From Marthasterias glacialis (taxonomy: Eukaryota; Echinodermata; Asteroidea; Forcipulatida; Asteriidae), in assembly GCA_911728455.2 (NCBI GenBank), contig OU452221.1, positions 8,443,047-8,507,046 of the forward strand: a stretch of DNA of 64,000 bases. The letters run 5' to 3'. Under the pieces are notes generated by a model. That model was not told the origin of the DNA. It searched no databases and was given only the letters and a program-made list of their open reading frames with translations. Positions 51,901-57,900 of the stretch are shown here, in pieces. Made by a program: the position numbers and the translations under genes. The first letter of the stretch is position 1. Every line of letters begins with the position of its first letter.

Positions 51901-54900
51901 ATGCTAACCCCACCGTTATTAGTATAACCCTACTCCCAAGTAAGGATAGATATTTCCCTAGAAGTGGCTAGTTCCCAGGAGTTTGCCAGGGTTAGCAATG
52001 CAAGTGTGAAAAAGGTCAACCAAATTTTCCTGGAAATTTCCAGGGAAATTTGTCAAGTGTGAAAGTTGCTTAAGCGAGGTGGAAATCTGTCACAATAAAA
52101 GTGCATCACATTTTGACAGCTGGCTGCTATTAAAGCAAATTGTTTCTGCTCTCAACAAATTTGTTAGCTTCACAACTCAATGACATTGTTTTGAAGAATT
52201 TAAAGTAGCTTCCATGCAGTAAATTTAGTTTCTGTAATGTCTTGGAATCTACATTGTTATTTTACATGCTCAACGATTGATAGGCCGTACCAGTATGCTC
52301 TGAGTTTTCACAGAGGAAAATAGTAGCTATGGGAGACTTTGGAACGATAGGTGGCAGCAGACTTACCAGGTAAATTTCCATTGTTTGCGTAGTTTTGAGC
52401 ATGCGCACATATTAAAAAACAATGGATTTACCTGGTAAGTCTGCTGCCACCTATAGTGTCCTCAAAAGTCTCCCATTACAACATGAGGTTTTTTCCTTTT
52501 TCCTTTTCTGAATTAAATATTTTATAGCTCTGAAATGATATGCCCATTCTTCATTTATGTATGCTTCAAATTGAAAAGTTTGCCACCAGGGAGGGTGGGT
52601 TCTGGGTAGGGTGCTTTTTCCATTTTCTGAAGTTGCTGTTATAATGTGGTTTTACTTTATTTGATTGACATGTAAGATTTGGGTCTTTTTACGCATTTGC
52701 ATAATGCTGTGTTTTATATTTGTTTTAAATGATTTTTTTTATGTTTTTTTTTATTAAGGCGTCTGGAGCAGGAAGAACTGCCCAGCAGATCATTGAGGAT
52801 CTAGCGTCTGATATTCTTTCCAAGATCCCTCCCAACTTCAGCTTAGAGGAAGTCAAGGTACACAACTCATCCACCCCCATGCCTTCTGTGACCACCCCAA
52901 AAACTGTTAAAGCTTGTTTTATTTTTTACATCAAGTAATAAACCACAAGGGAAACTGACTGGGTGATTTTTTATAAGAAATTTATCCCTGTCTCGAATCA
53001 TAGTTTGTTTTATTCTTGAATAAGAAATCTTGTCTTGAACTCGTCTCACAACTTTCACCATTGATAGTTGAAAAGGGAATTGCATTTATAACTTTCTGTT
53101 CTGGATTGTAAAGATTTACTCTCAACAATGCCTTACTTATAATCATGTTTTTATGGTCAAAAATACTGACCCACAATAATGGAAAGTGCACTTAATGCTA
53201 CTTCAAAAAACTGATACTGGGCTCCATGTGTTTACAAAGTGGTCAAAATCAACTCTTGTTGAGAAGAGCATTTTGATGAAGATTTTGTTTTATTATTTTT
53301 TTAAAAATTAATCCCATCCTCTTGTTTTCAATAAACACACTGTACAACAACTTTTTTATGTTAAGTCCGGATTTTGTCTGCATGCTCATATAGGGCAATC
53401 AAAATACGCAGCTGTGTTTTTGTAGGGTCTTCAAATGTTATTTTTTCAACATTGAATGAACTTCAGATGAGAACATAATCATATCTGAAGGATTGGTACA
53501 GAGGCCAATTTCATAGAGCTGCTTAACGGTAAGCAAATTTGTTGTGCTAACTACTGTGTAGCAGAAAATGTTTCTAAAGCATAAGCATATTTCACAGATT
53601 AGCGAGAAAAATAGGCGGCAAGCTTGCGTGCTCGCCATGAATTTGCAGTTACGTCATTCAGTTACTTTCAGTAAGCAACGGAAGGTTGGTGTGCCTTTTC
53701 CAGTGCTTACGGTTAGCAGTAAATGGAAATCACACAGTAAGCACAAAATCGGCTGTTAAGCAGACAGTATTGCTTGAAAATTTCCTGCTAAGCAACAATG
53801 AGCAGGGTACCAGATTACATACAGATGGTACACGTGAAGTTGTGTTTTGGTTGGTAGCCTTAATCAGGTAAGCATGATTATTTTGTGCTTAGCTAATTTT
53901 TGTGCTTAAGCAGCTCTATGAAATTGGGCCCTGATATGAACTGTATAATCACCGATGTCTCTGATAAAACTTATCTCTTGTTTTTTATTATTTCTTGTAC
54001 TGTGTCTTTACCACCAGGCTAAATACCCTGTGCGCTATGAGGAATCAATGAACACTGTATTGGTTCAGGAGCTTATTCGCTTCGGTAGACTGATCAATGT
54101 CATCCGCAGCAGTCTACTCGATATCAGGAGAGCGCTGAAAGGACTTGTAGTCATGTCTAGTGATCTAGAAGACGTCTTCAGTAGTATGATGGTGGGCAAG
54201 GTAAGATCCATTTTGAGGGATGGGATGAACCATTGTTGGGAAAGGGGGTATATCTACAAAGTGATAACAGAGTGAGTGTGGGTATTAAAAGTACTGAAAT
54301 AGTGCACAAGATGTGTATGATGTAAAACTACATATCTTGGGTCAGCTTAGACTGCCCAAAGATTATTTTTTAATTTTTAATTTTCTTTCAGTTTTTGAAC
54401 CTAAACGTTTGTGGAAGGTTTTGCAGTTTGACCACCAAATTTGTTTAAAAAAATGACAACAAAACTGGACAGTTTAATTTAAACAGTTTAAACCTAAACG
54501 TCCTCACTTATCGCTTCAGATATGTTTGGTATTTTTTTTTTATATATAGGTTCCAGCGATGTGGGCGGCTAAGTCTTACCCTTCCCTCAAGCCCCTAGGC
54601 AGTTACATCACAGACCTGATGGCAAGACTGCAGTTCTTTAAGGTAAGGTTTCCATACACATAGTCAAAAACTTACTTCAGTATCAGAAACACTTCCATCT
54701 GAAATACTGTCAATATTGAGAAAATAGCATTTGAAGACCAACAAACATCACTTACTTATTTTGATTGCTGTAAGCGAAATAATCATAGGTATAAATGTGC
54801 AAATAAATCCCCAACAAAGCAAACTGTTTTTTCATAGTTCTCAGTAAAAAAAAAATGACCACTTTATTTGATGAAACTTTCAGATCGGTTGTATTGTGTG

Positions 54901-57900
54901 TTCATTGAAAGCTAGAGGGGAATAAAACTACTCTTCCAAAAAATCAATGATGTACTTTCCTTTATAAATATCACAAAATTCACTGAAATGAGTCTCTTTT
55001 TTCGAAAAACGATTATGTACTCTTCATTTATAGGGTAAACATATCATTGGTAAAGCTAAAAATATAAATGTTCACAGATTTACACAGAACTTGCATGTTA
55101 TAAAGATGGCCATGTTGGAAAACTTCCCTTGAAATATATTTGCCTGAAATGCTATAGTTTTTGAGAAAATTTAAACCAGTTACTTTTGATCTCGTGAGTC
55201 TAAATCTGAAGTTTGAAAACAGTGAAAACATATAATGGTGTTTTTAACTATTCTCTTGTGACTCCGATGACCGATTGAACGTTAAGTTTTCCACAGATAC
55301 TCGTCTTTGAAAATTACCAATTTTGTCCGTGTGCTTGTAAAGAACACAAAATACAATGTGTTTGCATTTGGACGATGGAAAACGACTCTACTCTTAAAAA
55401 ATCAATGATTTTTTTTATTTTGCTTCTTTCCTAGGATTGGATTCAGACAGGTATGCCTACAGTATTCTGGATGTCAGGCTTCTATTTTACTCAGTCTTTC
55501 TTGACGGGAAGTATGCAGAACTACGCTAGGAAGTACAAGATCCCTATTGACCAGCTGGGCTTCCAATTTCAGGTCATGGAGCAGGAGACAACAATGCCTT
55601 GTAAACCGGTAAGTGGGTTGTTAAAAAAGTCCACGTTCATTGATCAGAGTTACTTGCAGTTACAAGTGAGAATGTACCAAGGTCTATCAGTCCGGGGCCA
55701 AATTTTATAGAGCTGCTTAAGCACCAAAAGTAACTAAGCACAACAGAATTATGCTTACCAGAATAAGGTTATCAGCCAAAGTACCATGTGACTGGTATCC
55801 TGCTCATTTTTGCTTAGCAAGTTGTTAAGCAATATTTTCTGCTCAAGCTGCTCTTTGAAACTGCACCCAGATTCTGTCATTTGGACTTTAGGCCATGTCA
55901 CATGGGGCCGTTTACAGGCAGCCAGTTTCAGGTAATCTCCAAAAAGGAAAGGCATTCACATTTGCAATTTCAAATAATTTTCTTGTAGAAAGTATGCCAC
56001 CATACGTTTTTTGCATATGATGGAGTTGCTGAAAATGGCCTTGTGAGAAACCAAGGGAAATTGCAGCAAGTATTAAATAATTGCTGGGTGGTGGAAAAGT
56101 TTAAGTTCCCCAGGAATTTCCTGGGGTTTTATTTCTGGGGAATCAGTCTTGTAGGGTTGAAAGGGCATTAGTCAAAATGTCCCCTCCATGTAAATTCTAG
56201 ACTAAGGGCAGTGTCCAAATTTAACTCTATCATTATGGAATATAATGTACAGCTGTGATGAAATTGTTTAATATTTTGTTTATTTCGGTGTATGAAGTAA
56301 TTCACCGAGCCGCTGTGAGCAGCACACCGTAGTGAAGGAGTTATTGACTTTGGCTATGGATTTTTGTCATTGGCTGCAGTTGACAACGTTGAAGAACAGA
56401 CCTTGCAAGTCAATTACAATTTCCTGTGATTGTTTTTTAATCATTGGCTAAATAAGTAAATTATTCTATTAGGGGTTTTTTGCTTTTAATGAAGGAAACA
56501 AAATCCCACACTTTAGCGTTGTTCTATGTTCAAATAGGCACGAGACTTGCTTGGCCTATCCTGTTGGTAAGTGATGACATTTTGGAGCTGGAAGTGCAGT
56601 GTAACAAACGTCCATGTTCACGTATGTATACCATTTGTTTACATTGTACTTCCGGCTCCACAATGTCATCCCCTTACCAACAGGAGGGTTCTTTTCAGTG
56701 ATCTAGCCATAGCCAAAGCAAAAGCCATTAATCTAGACATGGCCTAACTTTGCTAGTTCTTTTTTGTTTTCTTTTCAGGATGATGGTATCTATGTGAAGG
56801 GTTTATTCATAGAGGGCGCTAGATGGGATCGGTTGGGGAACTGCTTAGCTGAGTCGTTCCCGAAACTCCTCTATGATATGCTACCAGTTGTATCCTTTTC
56901 AAGTGTGACTTCAGAAAAGTCATTTTGCAAATACAAACATGACCTACCTTTTTGTAGAGATGTTTAATGGATGTATTTAATGCATCTTTGATTTTCATTT
57001 TTATTTGAACCTTTCTGGTAATGAAACAAAGAAATCTTGTGGGTATAAAGACACCTCGTTGAGAGGACAATGAAAAAGTGTTTATACATAATGGTTGCGG
57101 TACCCACTGCTTATTGGATTCGAACTGCCTCTAGCTGCCGGGCAATCTCGGTAGTCTAGTTGGTAAGACATCTGCTCTAGAATGGTGTGGGTCGTGGGTT
57201 CGAATGCCTGTGAGGTTTTTTTCACAGGGCTCGGGACAGTACTGACTATACAGTGCTTAACACTCATCGGTGTATGGGCAAAAAAGCACTAATAAGAAGT
57301 GTTTAGTTTGAGATATTGGAGGAAAACACATGTTGGGGGAAACCCACATAATCAGGTAAAGACTAAGAACCAAATCCACGTCTGAAGACTCCAGTCTGAG
57401 GCAGGATTCGAACCAGGGTCCACGAGGTAAAAAAAGCAGGGCAAGATACAACTCATAATCAGGCAACCAGATTCTCTGACCTGATCTGAGAAATCTCTTC
57501 AAGTAACAGCAAAATTAGGTGCAGTCTGGACATGCTCTGACCGAATAAATCAGTGTATTGAATTCTGACCTTTGATGATCATGCCAGATATTGAGGTGTG
57601 CCAACTTTGCTACCAGTACAAGAACTACCAGTGACAAAGCATGATTTGTGTAGTACTTCATGGAAAGTGTGATGAAATGTACCTTGGACTGATGATTGGT
57701 TACATGTACATCAGTACATAATTGTCTCTTTTGTATATGGAGTGTCGTGGCCGAGCGTTCTAGATCACCGGACTCAAGTTCTGATGTTGACGGCAGCAGA
57801 GTGTGGGTTCGAATCCTGGTCACGGCACTTGTGTCCTTGAGTAAGAGACTTTACCATAATTGCTTTGTTCTTCGGATGGGACATTAAGCCATAGGTCCTG

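Larger units (their letters stand above)
46661..52758 (+). other. intron of 6.1 kb, repeat dense
   Basis: The largest intron in the window. It holds nested foldbacks (46949-47551), two family H elements (48532-48825 and 51425-52075, the second split by a TTAA-flanked MITE), AAT and TTTA microsatellites (48858-48902 and 49205-49258), two more foldbacks (50518-50670 and 50735-51106) and a palindromic element (52325-52485). No exon-like segment was seen. Confidence 0.7.

Noticed and set aside
56779-56967. Longer exon 42 continuing to a stop at 56967
   Set aside because: The residues after LLYDMLPV do not match the family, whereas splicing at 56889 to 58142 gives LPV-IWIKPGE as expected.
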